Source: Lachnospiraceae bacterium UBA3632
GTDB lineage: Bacteria; Bacillota; Clostridia; Lachnospirales; Lachnospiraceae
Assembly (NCBI GenBank): GCA_002373975.1
Contig: DFKZ01000111.1
Span: 1-5,411 of the forward strand
DNA: 5,411 nucleotides
Direction: 5' to 3'
The position numbers were made by a program, and so were the translations under genes. Each line of letters begins with the position of its first letter. Position 1 is the first letter of the stretch. Shown here one piece after another: positions 1 through 5,411 of this stretch. The notes under the pieces are model-generated. The model saw only the letters and a program-made list of their open reading frames with translations. It was not told the origin of the DNA and ran no database searches.

Positions 1-982
1 TTTTCTTATCGAAGAACTTGTTGAAAGTGATAACAAAATGCTCTTCATGCCCGTCCTTCTCTCTCACATATTCTGTCGAGAAAGGTTTCGCTTCAGTGAT
101 CGTTTGTCCGCCGAGAATAGAGTTCAGCGGTTCCTTTGAGAGGTCAAAACTCTCCATATCAAATCCGAAATAATCCGACACAAAATGATTGGTGTAGAGG
201 CAATGCCCTTCGATATCGAACAGGATGAGCCCCTCCGACATTACCTGCACGGCATTTCGCATAACGGAACTTCGGATCGCACGTGGCACTCTCTTTTCGG
301 CAAAATAATATATCATCACTACGCCGATGGGATAAAAGAGCACCGATATGTCAAGAGGGAGCGAAAAAAGCATGTATACCACATTAAGCAGCACAATAAA
401 AGTAACTACGGAAAGGATAGAAATATATCTGTTCAGATAATAGCTGTAACTTTTGGCGATCTTCATGAAGAGGAATACAAACATCAGGATTATCATAAGA
501 TAATCCAGCGTAAGATGGACATTGAAAAGAGGATGCGGGCTGGTCAGATAAAATACCACGCCCGTTTTGCTGTATTGCTCTGTGACCTCAAACATATGTC
601 CGAATACGATATTAAGAAAAATAGACAGCGTATCCAGGATCAGGATCACCCGCATGGGGATGCCGATAGTATCCCTGATCCTGTCATGTCCCGTATAAAT
701 GCTTACAAATCCTCCGAGGAACATGATCGTCCAGTCGATGGATGAAAAGTAGAAACAGTATGCGATCTGTGCCATCACTGGATGAACCGAGAATGCAATA
801 AAAATATTGGCTATGATCGAAACAGTAGCAAAGAGCATAGTCTTGGAAAGCCATCTCATATAGACAGCCTTCACCTTTTTGACAGCCCTTTGTGTAAAGA
901 ACATAACAACTATGGCTATGATATTGAGTAATGTAAAAATGATCTTAGCGTACACCTGGTCTATCTGTCTCCTTACATCCAT
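1..982 (-). CDS. Seven-transmembrane sensor with PAS-like domain, truncated at the window edge
   Basis: An open frame runs without a stop from 982 to the window edge and gives about 327 residues; its C-terminus lies outside. Seven hydrophobic segments are visible at roughly residues 12-29, 48-64, 72-96, 111-128, 157-174, 185-204 and 210-226, with basic loops such as RAVKKVK after the first. From about residue 238 the protein becomes soluble and looks like a PAS domain: SEGLILFDIEGHCLYTN at 247-263, followed by a second half ending near the edge. This order resembles the N-terminal 7TM region found on histidine kinases and on many clostridial GGDEF proteins, so the missing part is probably a diguanylate cyclase or kinase output domain; that is inference. 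The start is uncertain: ATG at 982 overlaps the previous gene's stop by 10 bases but has a weak ribosome binding site, while GTG at 955 follows an AAGGAG at 974-969 with a long 13-base spacer. Both keep all seven segments. Last gene seen in the operon. Confidence 0.8.
   Translation of the reverse strand, partial: MDVRRQIDQVYAKIIFTLLNIIAIVVMFFTQRAVKKVKAVYMRWLSKTMLFATVSIIANIFIAFSVHPVMAQIAYCFYFSSIDWTIMFLGGFVSIYTGHDRIRDTIGIPMRVILILDTLSIFLNIVFGHMFEVTEQYSKTGVVFYLTSPHPLFNVHLTLDYLMIILMFVFLFMKIAKSYSYYLNRYISILSVVTFIVLLNVVYMLFSLPLDISVLFYPIGVVMIYYFAEKRVPRAIRSSVMRNAVQVMSEGLILFDIEGHCLYTNHFVSDYFGFDMESFDLSKEPLNSILGGQTITEAKPFSTEYVREKDGHEEHFVITFNKFFDKK
969..974 (-). promoter_or_regulatory. Shine-Dalgarno-like AAGGAG at the SDR/sensor junction
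   Basis: AAGGAG overlaps the SDR stop codon. It lies 13 bases before a GTG at 955 in the frame of the 7TM sensor and inside that gene if the ATG at 982 is used. The spacer is longer than optimal, so it supports the GTG start only moderately, but it shows that the two genes are translationally linked. Confidence 0.5.
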
Positions 983-1713
983 CCGCCGTCTATAGTGATC
1001 ACCTGGGCGGTCATATATAAAGGTGCTTCCGCCACCTTAAGGACAAGATCCGCCACTTCTTCGGGCGTTCCGATCCTGTCTGCGGGTATCTCATTTATAA
1101 CCGCAGCTTTTTCTTCCTCGGAAAAGCAGCTGTTCATTTCGGTGTCTATCATACCGCAGGCAATGGCATTTACCGCTATATTTGATGGTGCGAGCTCCTT
1201 TGCCAGCGCTTTTGTCAGGCTGTTTACGCCCCCCTTCGAGGCGCTGTACGCAGCCTCCATGGAAGCCCCGGCGTTACCCCACACGGATGAAATGTTGATT
1301 ATCCTTCCGCTCCCATTTTTAAGCATAAGGGGAACAGCTTGTCTGCAGTTATAAAATACGCCAAAAAGATTAGTTGACATAACTTTTTCCCAATCTTCGT
1401 CGCTCATTTCATGAAGGAGCCCGACATAGGATATTCCGGCGTTATTTACAAGAAGATCAAGGCTTCTTTTTCCATCTCCGAAAACATCCTCAAAAAGCTT
1501 TGCCGTATCTGCGCTGCTGCCCGCATCACAGCTCCTGCAAATACAGTTTACACCATATTTGCCCTTAATGTCATCTGCTATTTTTCCAAGCGCATCCATG
1601 GATGCGGAGCATGTCAGCACCAGATCGTAACCGGCCTGCGCAAGCCTGCGTGCGACAGCTTCTCCTATTCCCCTTGAGGCTCCCGTGACAAGAGCCGTTT
1701 TCTTATTTTCCAT
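973..1713 (-). CDS. FabG-like short-chain dehydrogenase/reductase, probably YmfI-type (EF-P 5-aminopentanone reductase)
   Basis: A complete classical SDR of 246 residues, the usual length. It has the Rossmann cofactor motif TGASRGIG at 10-17 (Arg14 suggests NADPH), NNAG at 90-93, and the full catalytic set Asn115, Ser143, Tyr156 and Lys160 with the standard 13-residue Ser-Tyr spacing. The stretch around ISSVWGNAGAS (141-151) and AYSASKGG, plus the ending VITIDGGWM, resembles the YmfI subgroup more than housekeeping FabG. In Bacillus subtilis YmfI reduces 5-aminopentanone on elongation factor P to 5-aminopentanol. No fatty acid synthesis genes lie nearby, which also argues against a housekeeping FabG. 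Cys186 in ACG stands where FabG commonly has the Pro of APG. The start at 1713 is chosen because GGAAGGA at 1727-1721 lies 7 bases upstream and the family begins just before TGASRGIG; an in-frame ATG at 1746 would add 11 basic residues. It overlaps the preceding gene by 11 bases, implying translational coupling. SDR assignment is firm; the YmfI subtype is moderately supported. Confidence 0.93.
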   Translation of the reverse strand: MENKKTALVTGASRGIGEAVARRLAQAGYDLVLTCSASMDALGKIADDIKGKYGVNCICRSCDAGSSADTAKLFEDVFGDGKRSLDLLVNNAGISYVGLLHEMSDEDWEKVMSTNLFGVFYNCRQAVPLMLKNGSGRIINISSVWGNAGASMEAAYSASKGGVNSLTKALAKELAPSNIAVNAIACGMIDTEMNSCFSEEEKAAVINEIPADRIGTPEEVADLVLKVAEAPLYMTAQVITIDGGWM

Positions 1714-4138
1714 CAATCTGTCCTTCCGCAGCCTCAAGGCTCTCATACCCGTAGAGCCTGCAGCTGTTCTCCATGGTCATCCTCGCCAGATTCTTCCCCT
1801 CCTGCGCCAGCTCTATGATAAATTTGGTATAGAGCTGCAGCATTTTATCAGAGTATGTCCCGATCTCACCGCGAAGATAAGTCTCGTAGGACGTATTGTA
1901 GCTGCTGTCATCGTAGGTGTGGACACTTCTTGCTTTGCCTGCAAGATGCGGATACTGCTCGCAGAATTCCTCCATCCAGCCCACCTGAATGCGGCATATT
2001 TCCTCGATGATAGCCTTCTGCTCCTCAGTATGTGGCGGAAAATTATCCTTGATCTCCTCATACCTTTCCGGCGCTGTGCTCTCCATCATGCGACCGTACT
2101 TTTCGGTGATAAGGTTGTGACCCAGCTTTGTTTCCCTTTCAAAGTCGTACAGATACTGAAGCAGCATCGTGCGGTTCCATGTGAGATACTGGCTTCTTCG
2201 CATGATCCCGAATGTGGGCCAGTCGTTCTGGCACGAGGCTCTTCCACCCTCATTCTGAACCTTGTCAAATGCAGCAAACTCTGCCTTGGCGATCATCATT
2301 GTAAGCTCTTCGTCGCTCTCTGTGCTAAAAAGGCTCTTCATCATCAGTTCTTCGGTGTGATGGTCGAGATACGAATCCGTGTCGCTTATAATATCACTTG
2401 CATATAAAAGCATCGCAAGATTTGCGCCGATATTTTCGAATATTCCCGCTGTTTCCGTCAGCTCTTCTGCCGCGCTGTCCGAGCGTTTCGAGAGAGTGGT
2501 GAGTGCGATCATTTCATCGAGAACCGCGCCTCTTCCGCTCAGATTCGAAACTCCCTTGAAAAGCCATTTATCGTGAGGCGGAAATGCATTTTCGGAATAA
2601 TAAATAATCTTTGCGGCAGCCCTCAGCGCATCGCCCTTCATTATAAGTGATGTGACATAATCGCCTCTCTGTGCGCATCTTAAATAATTATATTGTCCGG
2701 CCTGCGAAAACTCCGCACAGGCCTGGGCAAGTTTTCTGTATAGAACATTCTCGGGAAATCCCTTTGAAATCTCGTTCCTAAGTGATGTGATAATGCCTTC
2801 GGAATCCGCCCATATTTCTCCGTTAACAAATGCCGATAAAGACGCGTCGGATACTGATGTCCAATCTATATCGTTTCTGATCTCCGCGAGTTTCCCGGTA
2901 TCCTCATATTCCGCACTCCACACTCCGAGGTGCTTTCTGCAGAAATCGGAAATCTTTATGATGCCCCTTCGCCCGCTTCCACTTACAGTCTGCGCGCGCT
3001 TAAATCCCTTGTATTCACCCGGAAGTTTCTCATAAAATTCTTCGAGTTTCTTTCCGTTCTTTTCGTAAGTTTCATCAGTTACAAAGATGCAGACTTCGGG
3101 ACCCCAGTCGTGGTCTCTTGAAATCTCATCGTCATATCCGTAGCAGTCTGAGCCTTCTCCCACAAGGCCTATGGCCATTTTATCTTTCAGCTCAGGGAAC
3201 TCTTTTTCAAGTGCGGGTACGACAATTTCCTCGTAATATCCACGGCAGATGTCGAGGCCTCTAACGGACTCCTCACCTCTTGCGGACTCTTCCCCTTCAG
3301 CTCCGGCCCTTCCTTTTCCTGCGTCTGAAGAATGTGCTTTCCCACCGTTTTCAAGTTCCTTCAGACACTCGTCGTAATTGGCTTTCAATCTCTCATAATA
3401 AGCGTTTTTACCCAGCGATGCTTCCATCACATCCATAGCGCTTTTGAAAGCCTGCGCCGCCTGTTCATACTCATGTCTGATATAGTGATAGCTTCCGATT
3501 GCGGATACCGCTGCGGCAAAATGTCCGTCGAAAACGTTAAGACTCTCAAAGATTTTTATTGCCTTTGCGGCATTTTCATATCCCTCATCAAGCCTGTCTA
3601 TCCTCATGCATGTGGCCGCAAGATTCGCTCTGGATACGGCCTCTTCGTATTCCCTGCCGTTTGCCGAAACGATCTTGATCGCCTTTTCAAGAAGCTCCGC
3701 AGCCTTCTCGAAATCGCCTGCTTCCTGATAAAGAAGCGACTCGTTATTATAAAGGCTTGCCATCAGGGGATCGCCGGGCTCGAGTAATTTATCGTATATC
3801 TTTTCGACTCTCCTGTATATATCTGCAGCGTCGTCGAGCCTTCCGCCTGTTCTGTATGCCGTGGCTATGTTTAAAAGAGAGGTAGCAAAGGGAACCGATT
3901 CTTCCGGAAGTATCCTCGATGCCACGGAATATATCTCATCCGCCACCTTATAAGCATCCTCAAAGCGGGATGATTCTCTGTAGTATCCTATCAGTTCGTT
4001 TAAAAGCTGCAATAAAGCTCCGCCGTCGCCCTCGTCCGCCGCCACGCTTATGGCCCCGATAAGAAGTTCTTCCACTTCCCCGGCACGGTTTTGCTCAAAT
4101 AATTTATCTTCTGCTTCAAGAATTCCCGAAATATCCAT
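1703..4138 (-). CDS. TPR repeat protein with DUF4037 (nucleotidyltransferase-like) and DUF4125 regions
   Basis: This 811-residue protein has no signal peptide or membrane segment, so it is probably cytoplasmic. Residues about 42-240 form around five TPR units spaced near 40 residues (for example starting at 42, 87, 127, 163 and 205), a likely protein-binding scaffold. A Gly/Glu/Ser/Arg-rich linker at about 265-295 contains EESARG-EESVRG. Residues about 297-600 look like DUF4037: GEGSDCYGYDDE at 327-338 and DHDWGP at 342-347 give the GS...DxD signature of polymerase-beta-type nucleotidyltransferases (Ser330, Asp342, Asp344), followed by a helical part with GQYNYLRCAQRGD at 481-493 and FPPHDKWLF at 519-527. 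Residues about 605-806 match DUF4125, with QNEGGRASCQND near 628-639, EKYGRMMEST at 679-688, ETYLRGEIGTYS at 752-763 and a final YGYESLEAAE. Neither domain has a reaction I can name; nucleotide transfer is inferred from the motif. It lies 12 bases after the lipoprotein gene and overlaps the SDR gene. Confidence 0.9.
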   Translation of the reverse strand: MDISGILEAEDKLFEQNRAGEVEELLIGAISVAADEGDGGALLQLLNELIGYYRESSRFEDAYKVADEIYSVASRILPEESVPFATSLLNIATAYRTGGRLDDAADIYRRVEKIYDKLLEPGDPLMASLYNNESLLYQEAGDFEKAAELLEKAIKIVSANGREYEEAVSRANLAATCMRIDRLDEGYENAAKAIKIFESLNVFDGHFAAAVSAIGSYHYIRHEYEQAAQAFKSAMDVMEASLGKNAYYERLKANYDECLKELENGGKAHSSDAGKGRAGAEGEESARGEESVRGLDICRGYYEEIVVPALEKEFPELKDKMAIGLVGEGSDCYGYDDEISRDHDWGPEVCIFVTDETYEKNGKKLEEFYEKLPGEYKGFKRAQTVSGSGRRGIIKISDFCRKHLGVWSAEYEDTGKLAEIRNDIDWTSVSDASLSAFVNGEIWADSEGIITSLRNEISKGFPENVLYRKLAQACAEFSQAGQYNYLRCAQRGDYVTSLIMKGDALRAAAKIIYYSENAFPPHDKWLFKGVSNLSGRGAVLDEMIALTTLSKRSDSAAEELTETAGIFENIGANLAMLLYASDIISDTDSYLDHHTEELMMKSLFSTESDEELTMMIAKAEFAAFDKVQNEGGRASCQNDWPTFGIMRRSQYLTWNRTMLLQYLYDFERETKLGHNLITEKYGRMMESTAPERYEEIKDNFPPHTEEQKAIIEEICRIQVGWMEEFCEQYPHLAGKARSVHTYDDSSYNTSYETYLRGEIGTYSDKMLQLYTKFIIELAQEGKNLARMTMENSCRLYGYESLEAAEGQIDGK
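1721..1727 (-). promoter_or_regulatory. Ribosome binding site deciding the start of the SDR gene
   Basis: GGAAGGA lies inside the end of the upstream coding sequence, 7 bases before the ATG at 1713. It favours that ATG over the in-frame ATG at 1746 and suits re-initiation by ribosomes ending at 1703. Confidence 0.8.
3257..3292 (-). repeat. Two tandem 18-base repeats in the interdomain linker
   Basis: Two adjacent 18-base units (3292-3275 and 3274-3257), 14 of 18 bases identical, encode EESARG and EESVRG. They lie in the low-complexity linker between the TPR array and the DUF4037 region, so they change linker length without touching a folded domain. Confidence 0.7.
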
Positions 4139-4144
4139 AACCTT

Positions 4145-4148
4145 CTCC
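4145..4148 (-). promoter_or_regulatory. Ribosome binding site deciding the start of the TPR-DUF4037-DUF4125 gene
   Basis: GGAG lies 6 bases before the ATG at 4138. The same frame can be opened by a GTG at 4150, directly after the lipoprotein stop, but that codon overlaps this site and has no site of its own at a good distance. The ATG at 4138 is therefore preferred, which removes four residues from the longest reading. Confidence 0.75.
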
Positions 4149-4150
4149 AC

Positions 4151-5332
4151 TTAATCGCCAAGTTTCTCCAGGATCGCTTTTGCCAGACCGGTCCCGTAAT
4201 TGGGTGATTCGGTTGCGCCGCTGTCGGCATCTATTGCCTTGAGGGCATATTCTTTCGCAAGGTCTGTGTCTTTTTCCACTCCGTTTCCCTTGTAATAAAG
4301 ATATGCCACGTAAGCAAGGCATTCATTTGCCTGCCTTCCGCCATTTTCACTTTCCTTGAATATCTCTATCGCGCGGGGAATATCCTGTTCCAGCGTCACC
4401 CCGTAGGCATAATTGCAACCGTATGAATACATATTGCCATGCTCCGCAGCTTTTTCGTACCATTCAAATGCCTTCTCCAGATAGTCTTCTCCTTCCATAA
4501 AAACCTCGTACAGAGTTCCCATTCCTTGAACTGCATATACATACTCATCTTCCGCAGAGGGCAGGAGCCATTCCTTTGCCTTCTCAAAATCCTTTTCAAT
4601 TCCCTCGGCCCCATACAAATATACCGTCCCTATAGCATATCTGGCGCTGTTCCTTGTCCACCAGTCATCACTGTCTATAGCTTTTTCGGCATACTCTATG
4701 GCTTTTGCTCCGTCAGCCTCCACACCGGATCCTACTCTGTAAAGTTCTTCAAGCCCGACATATCCCATAAGGCATCCCGCATCCGCTGCCTGCATGTAAT
4801 AGTCATATGCTTTTGCGTAATCCTGTTCAAAACCTTTTCCTTTTTGATGATAAAATCCCAGATAGTACAGTCCCAATGAGGAACCTTCATCCACTGCCTG
4901 ATCAACATAGTCAGCGACCTTTTCCCACTTATCGGGGTCCACGCTGTATCTGGCAATTACAGCCAGCCAGCACAAAGCATCGGCATAACCTCCGTCAGCT
5001 GATTCCTGAAAGGCGTTTCTCGCCTTTTCCATATCGTATTCGCGCCCGTTGATCGCAAACCAGTAATCCAGCCCTTCCTGATATTTCGCTTTGGCCTGCT
5101 CGGCAGCTTCCTCTAAAGCCCTTGCTGCCGCTTCCTCCTCAGACTCTTCCGGCTGTTCTTCTTTTATCTCTTCTTCAGATTCTTCCTTGATCTCCGGCTC
5201 ACTTTCGACTACAAAAGTTTCCTGCTTTTTATCATTTGAATTGATGGGACCTGTTTCTTTTTCTGATCCGCATGCAGTAAACGAGAGCATCATGATCATG
5301 GAAAGAACTATACCTAATACCTGCTTTTTCAT
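4151..5332 (-). CDS. Sel1-repeat lipoprotein with acidic stalk
   Basis: A complete 393-residue secreted protein. Residues 1-20 form a lipoprotein signal peptide (MKKQ, then a hydrophobic core) ending in the lipobox-like SFTAC, so Cys21 should be lipidated and the protein tethered to the outer face of the membrane; Phe at -3 is less usual than Leu. Residues about 43-80 are a strongly acidic Glu-rich stalk with the repeated EIKEE. Residues about 84-390 are helical repeats of the Sel1 type, each near 33-36 residues with the pattern LG..Y..G.GVE.D..KA..YY..AA..G; clear units begin near 154, 189, 230, 267 and 336. Sel1 repeats bind other proteins and are common in envelope and signalling proteins; no catalytic motif is seen. 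The start at 5332 is supported by GGAGG 7 bases upstream and by the signal peptide. First gene after the probable promoter, so it likely leads the operon. Its partner is unknown. Confidence 0.92.
   Translation of the reverse strand: MKKQVLGIVLSMIMMLSFTACGSEKETGPINSNDKKQETFVVESEPEIKEESEEEIKEEQPEESEEEAAARALEEAAEQAKAKYQEGLDYWFAINGREYDMEKARNAFQESADGGYADALCWLAVIARYSVDPDKWEKVADYVDQAVDEGSSLGLYYLGFYHQKGKGFEQDYAKAYDYYMQAADAGCLMGYVGLEELYRVGSGVEADGAKAIEYAEKAIDSDDWWTRNSARYAIGTVYLYGAEGIEKDFEKAKEWLLPSAEDEYVYAVQGMGTLYEVFMEGEDYLEKAFEWYEKAAEHGNMYSYGCNYAYGVTLEQDIPRAIEIFKESENGGRQANECLAYVAYLYYKGNGVEKDTDLAKEYALKAIDADSGATESPNYGTGLAKAILEKLGD
5147..5194 (-). repeat. Imperfect 24-base repeat in the acidic stalk of the lipoprotein
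   Basis: Codons 47-54 (EIKEESEE) and 55-62 (EIKEEQPE) are adjacent 24-base units with 16 matching bases, followed by a partial ESEEE. They form the Glu-rich spacer between the lipid anchor and the Sel1 repeats. Confidence 0.55.
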
Positions 5333-5339
5333 GGTAATA

Positions 5340-5344
5340 CCTCC
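5340..5344 (-). promoter_or_regulatory. Ribosome binding site of the lipoprotein gene
   Basis: Reads GGAGG on the minus strand, 7 bases before the ATG at 5332. It is a consensus Shine-Dalgarno site and fixes the start. Its first three bases lie in the 3' arm of a small predicted hairpin (5342-5360). Confidence 0.85.
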
Positions 5345-5360
5345 GTAATAAAAACACGGA
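5342..5360 (-). promoter_or_regulatory. Small leader hairpin overlapping the ribosome binding site
   Basis: In the transcript TCCGT (5360-5356) can pair with ACGGA (5346-5342) across a 9-base U-rich loop, with one possible G-U pair added inside. The 3' arm takes in the first bases of the GGAGG site. The stem is only 5-6 pairs, so it may be weak or accidental. It has no run of T directly after it and is too close to the start codon to be a terminator. Confidence 0.3.
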
Positions 5361-5388
5361 TTTCCTAAACAAATATCTATAACGAAAA

Positions 5389-5394
5389 ATTATA
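5389..5394 (-). promoter_or_regulatory. Probable -10 box of the operon promoter
   Basis: On the minus strand these bases read TATAAT, a perfect sigma-A -10 hexamer in an AT-rich tract 57 bases upstream of the lipoprotein start. With standard spacing the -35 box would fall at about 5412-5417, just outside the window, so the promoter cannot be confirmed here. Transcription would begin near 5382 and give a leader of about 50 bases. AT-rich DNA yields such hexamers by chance, hence moderate confidence. Confidence 0.45.
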
Positions 5395-5411
5395 ATATAA
5401 ATATAACGCGG

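Noticed and set aside
185..745. Plus-strand open frame of 186 codons
   Set aside because: It lies entirely antisense to the 7TM sensor frame; its translation is rich in His, Lys and Arg with no recognisable fold, as expected for the reverse of a membrane-protein gene.
973..1713. Housekeeping fabG of fatty acid synthesis
   Set aside because: No fatty acid synthesis neighbours are present and the motifs around Ser143 to Lys160 look more like the YmfI subgroup.
1714..1746. N-terminal extension of the SDR from ATG at 1746
   Set aside because: It would add 11 residues before the Rossmann start that SDRs do not usually have, and it would run through the ribosome binding site of the better start at 1713.
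1685..2407. Plus-strand open frame of 240 codons
   Set aside because: Antisense to the DUF4125 end of the large gene, which has clear family motifs; no upstream ribosome binding site or recognisable domain was seen.
3332..3787. Plus-strand open frame of 151 codons
   Set aside because: Antisense to the TPR region, with a Phe/Leu/Cys-rich composition typical of a reversed Glu/Lys-rich helical repeat gene.
4139..4150. GTG at 4150 as the start of the TPR-DUF4037-DUF4125 gene
   Set aside because: It overlaps the GGAG site that serves the ATG at 4138, and has no well-spaced site of its own.
4139..4160. Terminator or internal promoter between the lipoprotein and the TPR gene
   Set aside because: Only 12 bases separate stop and start, with no hairpin plus T run and no convincing -35/-10 pair.
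4439..4879. Plus-strand open frame of 146 codons
   Set aside because: Antisense to the Sel1 repeats; hydrophobic only because the sense strand codes acidic repeats.
1..5411. tRNA, rRNA, CRISPR array, insertion sequence or attachment site
   Set aside because: The window is almost fully coding on the minus strand; no spaced direct repeats, terminal inverted repeats, transposase motifs or cloverleaf-like sequences were noticed by eye.

Overview
The window holds four genes, all on the minus strand and packed head to tail from about position 5332 down past position 1, with no intergenic stretch longer than 12 bases between them. Composition (moderate GC by eye), the strong GGAGG-type ribosome binding sites, the clostridial lipoprotein signal and the domain types (Sel1 lipoprotein, DUF4037/DUF4125, HisKA_7TM-like sensor) suggest a gut or rumen Firmicute, most likely in the Lachnospiraceae (Butyrivibrio-like). 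That placement is an inference from style, not from a marker gene.

Reading in the direction of transcription (right to left): positions 5411-5333 are an AT-rich leader with a good -10 box and a small hairpin touching the first ribosome binding site. Next comes a secreted lipoprotein with a lipobox Cys, an acidic stalk and a run of Sel1-like repeats (5332-4151). After 12 bases comes an 811-residue cytoplasmic protein with an N-terminal TPR array, a nucleotidyltransferase-like DUF4037 region and a C-terminal DUF4125 region (4138-1703). An 11-base overlap leads into a FabG-like short-chain dehydrogenase/reductase that resembles the YmfI type linked to elongation factor P modification (1713-973). 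A further overlap leads into a seven-transmembrane sensor with a following PAS-like domain, cut off by the window edge before its output domain (982 to 1).

The packing implies one transcript and translational coupling of the last three genes. The function of the set is not known. It places an envelope-anchored repeat lipoprotein and a membrane sensor on one transcript with a putative nucleotidyltransferase and an oxidoreductase. The least explained gene is the TPR-DUF4037-DUF4125 fusion. No RNA genes, insertion sequences, CRISPR arrays or convincing terminators were seen, and the plus strand carries only shadow frames.
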